Numbered from the stretch's first letter, positions 1 through 7,591 are shown. The stretch is DNA of 10,138 nt from Desulfobacterales bacterium (GCA_029940115.1 JAOZRQ010000225.1:1-10138); one strand, 5' to 3'. The notes: generated by a model not told the origin, from the letters alone. Program-made: numbers and translations.

Positions 1-104
1 CAGAAACCCAGAAACCCAGAAACCCAGAAACCCAGAAACCCAGAAACCCAGAAACTCAGAAACCCAGAAACCCAGAAACTCAGAAACTCAGAAACTCAGA
101 AACT
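1..104. repeat. 8-bp tandem repeat array, CAGAAACY x13
   Basis: Thirteen uninterrupted 8-bp units run from the left edge: CAGAAACC in most of the left part, changing to CAGAAACT in units 7 and 10-13. The array is cut by the window edge, so its true length is unknown. It ends directly before the terminator hairpin at 106. The unit resembles one arm of the AGAAACC/GGTTTCT palindrome seen at 6508-6522, so it may have grown from such a palindrome (inference). Confidence 0.9.
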
Positions 105-105
105 G

Positions 106-139
106 AAAAGGCAGGGCCGCTTTCGCAACCCTGCCTTTT
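106..139. terminator. Bidirectional hairpin terminator
   Basis: An 11-bp perfect stem (AAAAGGCAGGG at 106-116 with CCCTGCCTTTT at 129-139) encloses a 12-nt loop. On the plus strand the stem runs into six T; on the minus strand it is followed by TTTTCAGTTTCTG. It lies about 77 bp past the stop of the minus-strand repeat-protein gene, the right place to end that transcript. It could also stop plus-strand transcription entering from the right part of the 8-bp array. Confidence 0.8.
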
Positions 140-215
140 TTCTGCGTTCCTGATGAAACCAGGGTTTTTGATTAGGTGATGAGAGTCCGGTTTCTGTCAG
201 TGGTGAATCCGAGAA

Positions 216-3200
216 CTACTTCGCGCCGGTAAGGAACTGCAAGACATAGATCGCGTCCTTCAACTCGATCTTCCCGTCGGAGAGCGGATTACAGTTGGTG
301 TCCATCGCGCTCTGAGTCTCCGGGGTGTCGCTGGACATCGGGTTTGTGGAGCCATTTCTTGCTGATCTGCCAGTGCCATCCCAGCAACTGTCATCCATCG
401 GATTCTGGGTAACCATGTTCTCTTGGCACTTCTTCCGCATCGGATTCATGGTGGGAACGATCTGATCCTCACACTCATCATCCATGGGATTCAGGGTGTC
501 CCTGATTTCATCCTCACATGCCATGGGATTCATGGTGACCGGGATGTCACATGTCTTGTCCATCGGTTTCATGGTTTCCGACATGTCCTCATCACAACCC
601 ATGTCCATCGGCTTCATGGTGGGCGGGAAATTTTTGTCACATTTTTTGTCCATGGGATGCATGGTGGGCCCAAAATGACCGTCACACTCTTTGTCCATCG
701 GATGCATGGTCGTCCCGAAATCATCCTTACATCCCTCATCCATGGGGTTCATGGTAGCCGGAATTTCGTTCTTGCACTCCTTGTCCATGGGATTCCTGGT
801 GAACTGGATATCATCGCCACACCTTCTGCTCATGGGATTCATGGTGGGCATGATCTCCATTTCACCCGTACCGACAGTCCCATCCCCGCAATCCTTGTCC
901 ATCGGATGCATGGTCTCTGGAAATTTGCAGTCCTCATCCATGGGATTCATGGTTTCCGGAAAATCACACTCTTTGTCCATGGGGTTCATGGTGAAATCAA
1001 TGTCATCCCCGCAGTTCTCATCCATCGGATTCATGGTCGCATGAAATTTGTCCTTGCAATCCTTGTCCATGGGATTCATGGTTTCATGAATCTGACATCT
1101 GGCATTCATGGGATTCATGGTCGGCTCAATCTCACACGATCTGCCCATGGGATTCATGGTAGGCCTGATGTCATCCTCGCATTCGACCGGATCCATGGTA
1201 TCAGGCATCCCATCCCTGCACACCTTGTCCATCATATCCATGGTCGGTTCGATGTGACACGCCATATCCGCGACATTCATGGTGGAGGCAACACATCTGA
1301 TATCATTGGGAACCCATGTGCAACACTTGGCATCTTCCGGATCCACAGTGACAAGATGAAGTTGGGGACGGCACTCAGTGTCGTCAGGGTCCATGGTCGG
1401 CCTGAGAACGATGCATTCGGGATCCATCATGTTCTTCGTGTCCAACTGCACTTGGCAACCAGGATCCATGGGGTTTTTGGTGTCCGTGAACTCACACTTC
1501 GGATCCATCGGATTCTCAGTGACCGGGATATCGCACCAGTCATCCATCGGATTCATGGTCTGCTTGATCTCATGCGTGCATTCATCCAGCATGGGGTGCA
1601 TTGTCTGCGGAATACAATTAGGACAATCCGCATCCTTTGAGGGACAGGGATAACAATTTTTGTCCATGGGATTCATCGTGCAGGGAAGCTGACACTCTTT
1701 ATCCATGGGATTCATCGTGTGTTCGATATGACATTCGTCATCCATGGGGTTCATGGTGAACTCAATATCATCCCCGCACTCCTCGTTCATGGGATTCATG
1801 GTGTCCTGAATGTCATCCCCACATTCTTTCTCCATGGGATTCATGGTGTCTCTGATACCATCCCCGCATTCCCTCTCCATCGGATTCATGGTATGATGGA
1901 AGTCATCTCCGCACTCTTTCTCCATGGGATTCATGGTCGGCTCAAATTTATTCCGACAGTCATCAACCATGGGATTCATGGTGAGTTCAAATTCATCCTT
2001 GCAATCCGGGTTGAAGGGATCCATGGTGTGTTCCATCTGACATGCCATGTCTATGGGATGCATGGTGTCGGGGAACTCGCACCTGTGGTCCCAGGGATCC
2101 ACTGTCTCGGGGGGCTTGCAAGAGGGGTTGTCAGGCTTCATGGTATCAACGCATGTTGCGACGTCCATGGTGGGCAGACACCCTTCCATGTCTGGATCCA
2201 TGGTGGGTTCGATGAAGAAGCACTCCGGATCCATGGGATTGTCTGTGAAACGGATGAGGTCCGCACATTTGGGGTCCGCAGGGTTCTTGGTCTCCCACTC
2301 ATCCTCGCAATCCACATCCATCGGGTTCATGGTGGCTCTGATCTCGCACCACATGTCAAACGGATTCATGGTCTCCTTGAAATCACATTTCTCATTCATG
2401 GGATCCATGGTGTCCTGAATGTGACAGTTTTTGTCCATGGGATTCATGGTGACAGCAAAATCATCCTTACACTCTTCAGCCATGGGATCCATGGTGGGAC
2501 GAAAATCACATCTGCCATCCATCGGGTTCATGGTTTCCTTGAACTCGCACTTTGGATCCATCGGGTTTCTGGTGATGTCGTCTTCTCCAAAACACTGGGC
2601 ATCCATCGGATTCATGGTCTCTTCAAAGTGATCCTTGCACCTTTCATCCATCGGATTCTTGGTATGATCAATCTCACACTCGCCATCCATCGGATTGATG
2701 GTGGGCTCGAAATCGCAATTCATGGGGTTCATGGTCTCTTTGAAACATGCGTCAGTCATCGGATCCATGGTGACTTCAAAGTGACATCCCTCATCCCCGG
2801 GGTTCATGGTGGGTTCGATGTCGCAGGCCCAGTCCGCGGGATTCATCGTGGGTCTCATCTCCTCGCACTCGGAATCATTGGCTATCTTGGTAAAATCGCA
2901 GTCAGGGGTGTTGGGATCCATGGTCGGCTTGGCTTCAATGCAACGCGGATCCATGGGATTCTCCGTGTATGGAATCTCGCAAGCCGGATCCATGGGTCTC
3001 TCTGTATCCGGATAGCAGGCGGAATTCGCAGGGTCCTTAGTTGCCTCAAAATCGCACCCCGGATCCATGAAATTCATGGTGGGCTTGATCTCACATTCCA
3101 TGGGATTCATGGTCTCCCTGAAACAGGCATCGTCCATGGGATCCTTTGTGGCCATGTCGCACACGTCATTCATGGGATCCATTGTGGGTTCAAACTCGCA

Positions 3201-3869
3201 ACGCACGATGTCCATGGTCTCTTGGATGTGACATCTGTCGTCCCCAGGATCCTTCGTCTCCATCCCGGCATTGCAGTCAGAATTCATGATATCGGTTGTT
3301 TCTTTGATGTTGCACTCATCATCCATCGGATTCCGGGTCGGCTCAAATCCGCATCTTTCATCCATGGGATTCTCGGTTTCCATGCCACACCTGGGATCCA
3401 TGGGATTCTCAGTATCAGGAAAGCAATCGGGCTTCGCCGGATCCATTGTCTCCTTGAACTCGCAGGCAGCATTCATGGGATCCATTGTCTCATTGAACTC
3501 ACAGAACATGGGGTCCATGGTCTCTTCGATGAAACACTCAGGATCGCCGGGTCTCAGCGTGGGTTCAAAACAAGCCTTATCGCCCGGATCTCTTGTAGGT
3601 CCAATGTTGCAAGCCGGATCATCAGCATCCGTTGTTTCCCTGAAGCATACCGCATCGTTGGGATCCATGGTGAACTGCCTCGGCCCTCTGTAAGCCTTCC
3701 TCGTCACTTGGCCTTTCGCCATTCTGGAGACCGACTTGCTCAACGTCTCCTTGAACAGCGGGGAGTCCTTGGTCTCCATCGTGCTGACTGCGCCTGCCAT
3801 CGGGGCAAAGGCCATGCCGATGAGGGTCAGACACATCGCAAAAAGGATAATTCCTTTCCACAGTTTCAT
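216..3869 (-). CDS. Secreted Cys/Met-rich tandem-repeat protein with half-dockerin C-terminus
   Basis: This encodes about 1217 residues. I do not recognise the family. Residues 1-27 form a classic Sec signal peptide (MKLWKG, a hydrophobic core, then a PMAGA cleavage site). A basic spacer of about 40 residues follows. From about residue 66 to 1190 there are about 82 repeats of 10-16 residues, mostly 13 or 15. Their consensus is (D/E)(I/F)xxTM(N/D)PMDxxC, with nearly always one Cys and up to two Met each; 15-residue units carry an extra acidic GDD or KDD. The last 22 or so residues read as one EF-hand-like dockerin loop (NPLSDGKIELKD) plus a helix (AIYVLQFLTGAK). The start is chosen for AAGGAG nine bases upstream and because it opens the signal peptide. 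Regular Cys, Met and Asp spacing suggests metal binding or disulfide-linked stacking (inference). The gene stands alone, with a terminator downstream. Confidence 0.85.
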   Translation of the reverse strand: MKLWKGIILFAMCLTLIGMAFAPMAGAVSTMETKDSPLFKETLSKSVSRMAKGQVTRKAYRGPRQFTMDPNDAVCFRETTDADDPACNIGPTRDPGDKACFEPTLRPGDPECFIEETMDPMFCEFNETMDPMNAACEFKETMDPAKPDCFPDTENPMDPRCGMETENPMDERCGFEPTRNPMDDECNIKETTDIMNSDCNAGMETKDPGDDRCHIQETMDIVRCEFEPTMDPMNDVCDMATKDPMDDACFRETMNPMECEIKPTMNFMDPGCDFEATKDPANSACYPDTERPMDPACEIPYTENPMDPRCIEAKPTMDPNTPDCDFTKIANDSECEEMRPTMNPADWACDIEPTMNPGDEGCHFEVTMDPMTDACFKETMNPMNCDFEPTINPMDGECEIDHTKNPMDERCKDHFEETMNPMDAQCFGEDDITRNPMDPKCEFKETMNPMDGRCDFRPTMDPMAEECKDDFAVTMNPMDKNCHIQDTMDPMNEKCDFKETMNPFDMWCEIRATMNPMDVDCEDEWETKNPADPKCADLIRFTDNPMDPECFFIEPTMDPDMEGCLPTMDVATCVDTMKPDNPSCKPPETVDPWDHRCEFPDTMHPIDMACQMEHTMDPFNPDCKDEFELTMNPMVDDCRNKFEPTMNPMEKECGDDFHHTMNPMERECGDGIRDTMNPMEKECGDDIQDTMNPMNEECGDDIEFTMNPMDDECHIEHTMNPMDKECQLPCTMNPMDKNCYPCPSKDADCPNCIPQTMHPMLDECTHEIKQTMNPMDDWCDIPVTENPMDPKCEFTDTKNPMDPGCQVQLDTKNMMDPECIVLRPTMDPDDTECRPQLHLVTVDPEDAKCCTWVPNDIRCVASTMNVADMACHIEPTMDMMDKVCRDGMPDTMDPVECEDDIRPTMNPMGRSCEIEPTMNPMNARCQIHETMNPMDKDCKDKFHATMNPMDENCGDDIDFTMNPMDKECDFPETMNPMDEDCKFPETMHPMDKDCGDGTVGTGEMEIMPTMNPMSRRCGDDIQFTRNPMDKECKNEIPATMNPMDEGCKDDFGTTMHPMDKECDGHFGPTMHPMDKKCDKNFPPTMKPMDMGCDEDMSETMKPMDKTCDIPVTMNPMACEDEIRDTLNPMDDECEDQIVPTMNPMRKKCQENMVTQNPMDDSCWDGTGRSARNGSTNPMSSDTPETQSAMDTNCNPLSDGKIELKDAIYVLQFLTGAK

Positions 3870-3878
3870 TTTTCCTGT

Positions 3879-3884
3879 CTCCTT
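3879..3884 (-). promoter_or_regulatory. Ribosome binding site for the repeat protein
   Basis: AAGGAG on the minus strand lies nine bases before the ATG at 3869 and decides that start. A second Shine-Dalgarno-like GGGAGG (3962-3967) stands only two or three bases before an upstream in-frame ATG (3959) or overlaps a GTG (3962). That is too close for normal initiation, and it would put 30 extra residues before the signal peptide. Confidence 0.65.
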
Positions 3885-4251
3885 AAAAAAGTCTTTCAAA
3901 AATTTTAGAAACGGCTGATTGAACAGCCACCAAAAAATGGGTTTTTCAGTTCCTTGCATCACCTCCCATGTAAATCAAATTTAGTTTCTGCAATGTTTGT
4001 TGCTTGGTTTGTTGTTGCTGTAAGGTTCAGGTTTGATTGTTGCCCACGCGCCATCTTTCACCATTTTTTTGCCTTGGTGTGAAAACTTATGTCCCAGTTT
4101 TTGACAGACAACTTTTGTCCCCCACTGTCTGAACCAGGATTCACAGGATTGAAGGATTGCCATGATTTGCCCTTCCATTGTCCGAGCCGGAATTTGTGAT
4201 TGTCGCCATCTTCAGTTGGGGGAACTGTCCCGGAGGGACTTGTGAAAATAG

Positions 4252-4271
4252 CCCGGCAATTCATTGCCGGG
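4252..4271. repeat. REP-like palindrome CCCGGCAAT/ATTGCCGGG
   Basis: A 9-bp perfect inverted repeat with a two-base centre forms an 8-bp stem with a four-base loop (CCCGGCAA, TTCA, TTGCCGGG). It sits 13 bp after a GTCCCGGAGGGAC mini-palindrome. Such short GC-rich palindromes in intergenic DNA resemble REP sequences. No T-run follows, so it is unlikely to be an intrinsic terminator. Confidence 0.6.
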
Positions 4272-4313
4272 GTCGGGCTTGAACGTGCACGTGAACGAAT
4301 GCTCACGTCAGGA

Positions 4314-4388
4314 TTCAAGTTCAAGTTCAAGCTCAAGCCCAAGTTTACGGGCACGTTCACAGGGCTCCCCTAAATCCGTTATAATCAG
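4314..4388 (+). repeat. TTCAAG tract plus TATAAT-ended module, copy A
   Basis: A degenerate hexamer tract (TTCAAG x3, then CTCAAG and CCCAAG) at 4314-4347 leads into a conserved module at 4355-4388: GTTCACAGGGCTCCCC, then TAAATCCG, then TTATAATCAG. The same module follows a TTCAAG tract at 8051-8083, and a diverged inverted copy sits at 7728-7779. TTCACA and TATAAT are 18 bp apart, so the module could act as a plus-strand sigma-70-like promoter, but there is no plus-strand gene to serve. Confidence 0.75.
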
Positions 4389-4583
4389 ACAATTTGTCCA
4401 GTCCCGTAGGGACGACTGAGGAACCCCACGGGCCTCCATTCGGTGTTCTCAGCCATTCCGAGGGATTGCCATCAAAAATTATGATGATTCATATCACATT
4501 GAGCTGAGACAAACAAGAATTTTCTCATCCCCACTTTTAACAATAAGATTACACAGATTTTATGATTCTCTCAATTTTTTTTT

Positions 4584-5207
4584 TCAAAAAGCGGCTCCTC
4601 TCCCTTCTGCTGATGAGAAGTCTCTTGCCGTGAACTCGCTGTCGTTCAGAATCTCCGTCATCCCCTCCCCGCCGACCTTTATGACGAACAGTCCCTGCTT
4701 CTGGGCGAACCGGTCCGACTTCTGCTCCATCCGCAGGGCCGCCATCGCGCCATAGGTTTTCAAATCTTTGTAATGATGGAAAAATTCGGGGAACTCGGCC
4801 ATGTCCCCCAGAAAGTCTTTCACATGGTCGGCCTTCAGCGTCGTCTTCACCTCGACCACCACGATCTCGTCGTCATTCACCAGGAGCAGGTCAACCTCCA
4901 TGTGCCGGCCGTTCCTGCGGCTCTTCGCCCGCTGAAATATCTGATACACGCGGATTCCCCTCTGCTGAAAGAGCTTCAGAAGACCACCCTCCGCGAGGGA
5001 CTCCATCAGCTTTCCCCACTGGCTGTCAAACAGACCCGCCAGCTTGTCCATCTTCTTCCCTGTCCTTTTGTCCGTCTCCTTGAAACGCTCATCGATCTCT
5101 TTTGAACGCCTTTCAAATTCCTGGGACATCGCCTTAAGTTGCCTGTCCGTCTCCCTGAACAAGGCCCATATTTCCTGAATGTTTCTTTCGTGTTCTTGGA
5201 CTTCCAT
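4584..5207 (-). CDS. Coiled-coil PD-(D/E)XK nuclease-fold protein (DUF3782-like)
   Basis: This encodes 207 residues. Residues 1-55 are highly charged heptads predicted to form a coiled coil. Residues 60-90 (DSQWGKLMESLAEGGLLKLF) match the conserved helix that precedes the nuclease core in this group. The core shows D106 in MEVDLLL and E119-V-K121 in VVVEVKT, the two halves of the PD-(D/E)XK active site, followed by a helix and strands up to residue 180. From family knowledge these are stand-alone endonuclease-like proteins of unknown target, common in cyanobacteria and Desulfobacterota. No methylase or toxin partner is adjacent, so a restriction or toxin role is not supported here. The start is chosen for AAAAAGGAGG eight bases upstream; an ATG at 5228 is in frame but has no site. 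The gene lies 136 bp after the dockerin protein gene with a palindrome between, so it is probably transcribed separately. Confidence 0.85.
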   Translation of the reverse strand: MEVQEHERNIQEIWALFRETDRQLKAMSQEFERRSKEIDERFKETDKRTGKKMDKLAGLFDSQWGKLMESLAEGGLLKLFQQRGIRVYQIFQRAKSRRNGRHMEVDLLLVNDDEIVVVEVKTTLKADHVKDFLGDMAEFPEFFHHYKDLKTYGAMAALRMEQKSDRFAQKQGLFVIKVGGEGMTEILNDSEFTARDFSSAEGRGAAF

Positions 5208-5215
5208 GAGATGTT

Positions 5216-5225
5216 CCTCCTTTTT
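5216..5225 (-). promoter_or_regulatory. Ribosome binding site for the nuclease-fold gene
   Basis: AAAAAGGAGG on the minus strand lies eight bases before the ATG at 5207. It decides between this start and the in-frame upstream ATG at 5228, whose own codons overlap the site. Confidence 0.75.
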
Positions 5226-5260
5226 CATAACTATGGCTTTTGACAAAAAGATTATCTGCA

Positions 5261-5312
5261 AAACTTGCAGTTTGGCAGATCCCCGGTTTCGGGCATGCCA
5301 AACTGCAAGTTT
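5261..5312. repeat. 17-bp nested inverted repeat between two genes
   Basis: AAACTTGCAGTTTGGCA (5261-5277) and its exact reverse complement (5296-5312) flank an 18-bp centre that itself contains CCCG/CGGG arms. Each 17-bp arm is also nearly self-complementary (AAACT, TGC, AGTTT), so the element can fold as one long hairpin or two small ones. It begins 31 bp past the stop of the dockerin protein gene and ends about 54 bp before the nuclease start. It may end or stabilise the upstream message, but there is only a weak T-run, so a dispersed palindromic repeat is equally likely. Confidence 0.75.
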
Positions 5313-5342
5313 GGCACTCCGGACAACAAGGAAAAAGCGGCT

Positions 5343-6446
5343 TCACCATTCACCCTTCAAAGATTGAAGGATGTAAACCGCGTCACCCGCATCCACTTTG
5401 CCATCCGCCGCAAGGAGTTGGATGGTGACGGAAGGGTCAATACCCGCGAGCACCTGCAACACGATGAGCAGATCAGCCAAGGTGACGTTTCCATCCTTAT
5501 ATATGTCTCCCCTCACATAAACGGTCAGGGTTGCGGTGTCACTGCCAAGCGGCTCACCCGCCTCGTCGTTGACCGTCAGCCTGACAACATAAACTCCGGG
5601 GACATTTGCCGAAAAAGAAGTGCCATTAAGCAATTCTGGAAAGGTAAGGGAATAATCCCTGTCAGCCTCCGCACTGGCCGGCGCGTCTGTCACTTCCCAC
5701 AGATATGTCATATTCCCAGGGGCAGCCGCGTCGGTGAAGGCATGGGCACGGTTTGTCGCCATCTGCTCATCAGGGCCGGCAGAGACCTGAATCTCAGAGA
5801 GCACCTCAAAGCAGTCTTCTTTCGGATGGTTCTTCCCGCCAATGCTACTTGGGTTGGTCACGGTAATGTCATACATTCCCGGATCAAGCTCCGCGGGGAC
5901 GGTTATCCGCAATTCAGTCGCGTCCTTGAACTCCACCATCTCAATCCGGGTCTCCCCGATGGTGACCGTGGCGTCCTCCATGAAGGCCGTTCCGGTCAGG
6001 ATGACGCTGGTGGCCGAATCGGTGGTTCCAGATGCCGGCTCCACCGACGTGATGATCGGCTGGGTGGTGATGATGAAAGGCCCCCTGTAATCCCTCTCGC
6101 TGAAAGCGCCGAGATTGTCCGCGGCCCGGATGTAAAAATAGTATGAACCGTCCTCCAAAGGATCAGAGGTCTCCGATGTGGCGACATCGGGTTGGCTTCT
6201 TCCCAAAGGGCCTTCCTCTGACTCCTCCCTCTTGTCAGTGGTCCACTCAGTGGCATACCATGCCAGATCACCATCCGGATCCGTTGAGGCGATCCATGTG
6301 ATGAAGATGGTGTTGTCCGTTGTCGGCTCGCCGGCTGGGGGGCTGGCACTGACGATCACCGGTTTTGAAGGCGGGTCCGCCATAGATAAAGGGACACCGG
6401 CCAGAAGGCAGACGAGAAACCCGATTGTCATTGTTTTGATTTTCAT
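5343..6446 (-). CDS. Secreted Fn3-like/TIG/PKD-like protein with C-terminal dockerin
   Basis: This encodes 367 residues. Residues 1-23 are a Sec signal peptide ending in SMA. Residues about 25-127 look like a fibronectin type III or Ig-like domain (TWIASTDPDGD, then YYFYIRAADNLG). Residues 130-216 match an IPT/TIG domain (ITSVEPASGTTDSATSVILTG). Residues 217-311 resemble a PKD domain (VSAGPDEQ, YLWEV, PGVYVVRLTVND). Residues 314-367 form a dockerin-like pair: the first loop is DIYKDGNVTLAD with a helix LLIVLQVLAG, the second is DGKVDAGD with AVYILQSLKG. Family knowledge suggests an extracellular or surface adhesion or structural protein; no enzyme domain is visible. The ATG at 6446 has AGGTG seven bases upstream, but a GTG at 6455 with AAGGA eight bases upstream gives only three more residues and cannot be excluded. 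The C-terminus resembles that of the repeat protein at 216-3869. Confidence 0.85.
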   Translation of the reverse strand: MKIKTMTIGFLVCLLAGVPLSMADPPSKPVIVSASPPAGEPTTDNTIFITWIASTDPDGDLAWYATEWTTDKREESEEGPLGRSQPDVATSETSDPLEDGSYYFYIRAADNLGAFSERDYRGPFIITTQPIITSVEPASGTTDSATSVILTGTAFMEDATVTIGETRIEMVEFKDATELRITVPAELDPGMYDITVTNPSSIGGKNHPKEDCFEVLSEIQVSAGPDEQMATNRAHAFTDAAAPGNMTYLWEVTDAPASAEADRDYSLTFPELLNGTSFSANVPGVYVVRLTVNDEAGEPLGSDTATLTVYVRGDIYKDGNVTLADLLIVLQVLAGIDPSVTIQLLAADGKVDAGDAVYILQSLKGEW

Positions 6447-6507
6447 TGTTGACACCTGATTGATCCTTCTACACGGATTAGCGATAAGAAAGGATTTCCG
6501 TAATCAA

Positions 6508-6561
6508 AGAAACCCGGTTTCTGAGACGCTTCCATGGGGGCACCGCTCGGTAAATCCGAGC
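6508..6561. repeat. Two small palindromes in the leader of the dockerin protein gene
   Basis: AGAAACC and GGTTTCT with one central base form a 7-bp palindrome at 6508-6522. GCTCGG and CCGAGC with a 5-base loop form a hairpin at 6545-6561. Both lie 60-120 bp upstream of the start at 6446. The first shares its AGAAACC word with the 8-bp array at the left edge of the window. No function is evident. Confidence 0.55.
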
Positions 6562-6587
6562 CATTGCTTTCATTTTGTCTGAAAGGT

Positions 6588-6654
6588 GGTTCAGTTTGTA
6601 GTTCCGCCTTTAGGGGGTGCGAGACCGCCTAAAGGCGGAACTACAAACTGAATC
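6588..6654. repeat. 25-bp perfect inverted repeat downstream of the STN gene
   Basis: The left arm, 6590-6614, starts TTCAGTTTGTAGTTCCGCC and is exactly reverse complementary to 6628-6652. The two arms are separated by 13 bases. The hairpin lies 6 bp past the stop codon of the STN/coiled-coil gene, so it would end that message. There is no T-run on either side, so it is better described as a long palindromic repeat, perhaps a miniature mobile element, that may protect or terminate the mRNA. Confidence 0.85.
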
Positions 6655-6658
6655 CATG

Positions 6659-7585
6659 TCATTTTTCGTTTTCTTTCGCTCGTCTCTGCCTGACAGCGTC
6701 CCGCTGCCTCTGGATGAATCTTTCCCGGCTGTCAATCTCGGAGATCCCCTCATTCATCTCTCTCAGGTTCCTCTCCTCGTCCATGAGCAGTCGGGTGTTT
6801 GCCGTCTTTATCCGGGAGAGATCCTGTTCGGCCTTGGACAGCTCTTTTACCAGAGCGGCTCTCGCATCTGGAGAGGGGTTCTGGCTCAACTTCATCCTCA
6901 GGCTGGCGATGTTCCGCTTTGCACGATCCACTTGGGCGCGGTTCCGCTTTCGGATGATGTCCAGATTCTTTCTTGCCAAGTTGATCTCATGCGCGATGGC
7001 CCCCTTGGATCTCGCGGATATGTATTGTTGCAACCGGTCGCGCCGGCTTTGAGGTTTGGCGGGCCGATTTCCGGGTTCTGCTCCTGCCTCTGAATCGGAT
7101 CCTTGAGCAGAAACGGATGCGGATTTTCCCGCTTTGCCGGTCTCAGACGCGGTTCCTTTGTCAAATTCCCTGAAGTTGGCTCCGAGCATGTCGCCGCTTT
7201 TGAATATCCTGACCATGTCGAGATGAAACGTCTCCTCCCCTGACGGGCCTTTCTCCTTGGAAAAGATGAACGCGCTACTGATCTGGGATCCCAGAATCCG
7301 CTTCACCCCTGACTCAATCGGCACATCCTCAAATTTTGAGGTGATCTTCTGATCGGCGATGCTCTGGTCCAGAAGCACCTTTATCCCAGCCTCCTTTGAA
7401 AGCATCTGGGCAACATCCGAAATATCCGCATTCATCAGATTGACCGAGATGCTCTTCCCCGACGGGTCCACCTTTATGGAATGAACCGTTGAAGGGGAAA
7501 GACCATGGGCGGTCATCGGGATGGAGATGGCCAAAAAAACAAACACAAATTTCATGCTGTCAGACAGCCGTTTGTAAAAGTTCAT
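6659..7585 (-). CDS. Exported STN-domain protein with C-terminal coiled coil
   Basis: This encodes 308 residues. The N-terminus (NFYKRLSDSMKFVFVFLAIS, then PMTAHG) is a signal peptide with likely cleavage near residue 28. Residues 45-102 match the short secretin/TonB N-terminal (STN) fold: SISVNLMNADISDVAQMLSK, then GIKVLLDQSI, then KITSKFEDVPIESGVKRIL. Residues 141-182 are a Ser/Gly/Ala/Lys-rich linker. Residues 183-300 are a long, basic and acidic coiled coil. Secretins and TonB receptors carry STN domains before a membrane barrel, but no barrel is present here. It is therefore likely a periplasmic protein that borrows the STN fold, perhaps as a pilotin-like or assembly partner (inference). 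The start is supported by GGAGG six bases upstream. No secretion-system gene is adjacent. A 7-bp repeat array lies directly upstream. Confidence 0.85.
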   Translation of the reverse strand: MNFYKRLSDSMKFVFVFLAISIPMTAHGLSPSTVHSIKVDPSGKSISVNLMNADISDVAQMLSKEAGIKVLLDQSIADQKITSKFEDVPIESGVKRILGSQISSAFIFSKEKGPSGEETFHLDMVRIFKSGDMLGANFREFDKGTASETGKAGKSASVSAQGSDSEAGAEPGNRPAKPQSRRDRLQQYISARSKGAIAHEINLARKNLDIIRKRNRAQVDRAKRNIASLRMKLSQNPSPDARAALVKELSKAEQDLSRIKTANTRLLMDEERNLREMNEGISEIDSRERFIQRQRDAVRQRRAKENEK

Positions 7586-7591
7586 AGTTTT

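Larger units (their letters stand above)
3870..4583. other. Intergenic region of about 700 bp, no gene seen
   Basis: This lies between the nuclease-fold gene stop and the repeat-protein start. It holds the leader of the repeat-protein gene, with a small GGCTG/CAGCC hairpin around 3912-3928. A stretch at 4137-4158 has three spaced GGATT words. Two GTCCCGNAGGGAC mini-palindromes sit at 4227-4239 and 4401-4413. A REP-like palindrome, a TTCAAG tract and a TATAAT-containing module are listed separately. A run of ten T lies at 4575-4584, right at the nuclease gene stop. Short open frames here are repeat translations without credible starts. I saw no convincing promoter for the repeat-protein gene. 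Confidence 0.6.

Noticed and set aside
1..104. CRISPR or telomere-like array
   Set aside because: Units are 8 bp with no spacers, so it is not a CRISPR. A telomere repeat is unlikely beside ordinary bacterial genes; it is a simple microsatellite-type array.
423..3908. Long plus-strand open frames (423-1640 and 1719-3908) rich in IHGIHG
   Set aside because: They are the antisense of the TM(N/D)PMD repeats. The repeated codons exclude stops on the other strand, there is no signal peptide or ribosome site, and the His-Gly pattern follows directly from CATGGG words.
3870..3962. Thirty extra N-terminal residues on the repeat protein, from GTG 3962 or ATG 3959
   Set aside because: The GGGAGG site is two or three bases from that ATG, and the extension would precede a normal signal peptide. 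The AAGGAG site nine bases before 3869 is better.
4355..4388. Functional plus-strand promoter
   Set aside because: The hexamers and spacing are plausible, but no plus-strand gene follows and the module is a repeated sequence, so I list it only as a repeat.
4584..5207. Restriction-modification or toxin-antitoxin system at the nuclease-fold gene
   Set aside because: No methylase, antitoxin or second small gene lies next to it; neighbours are a dockerin protein and repeats.
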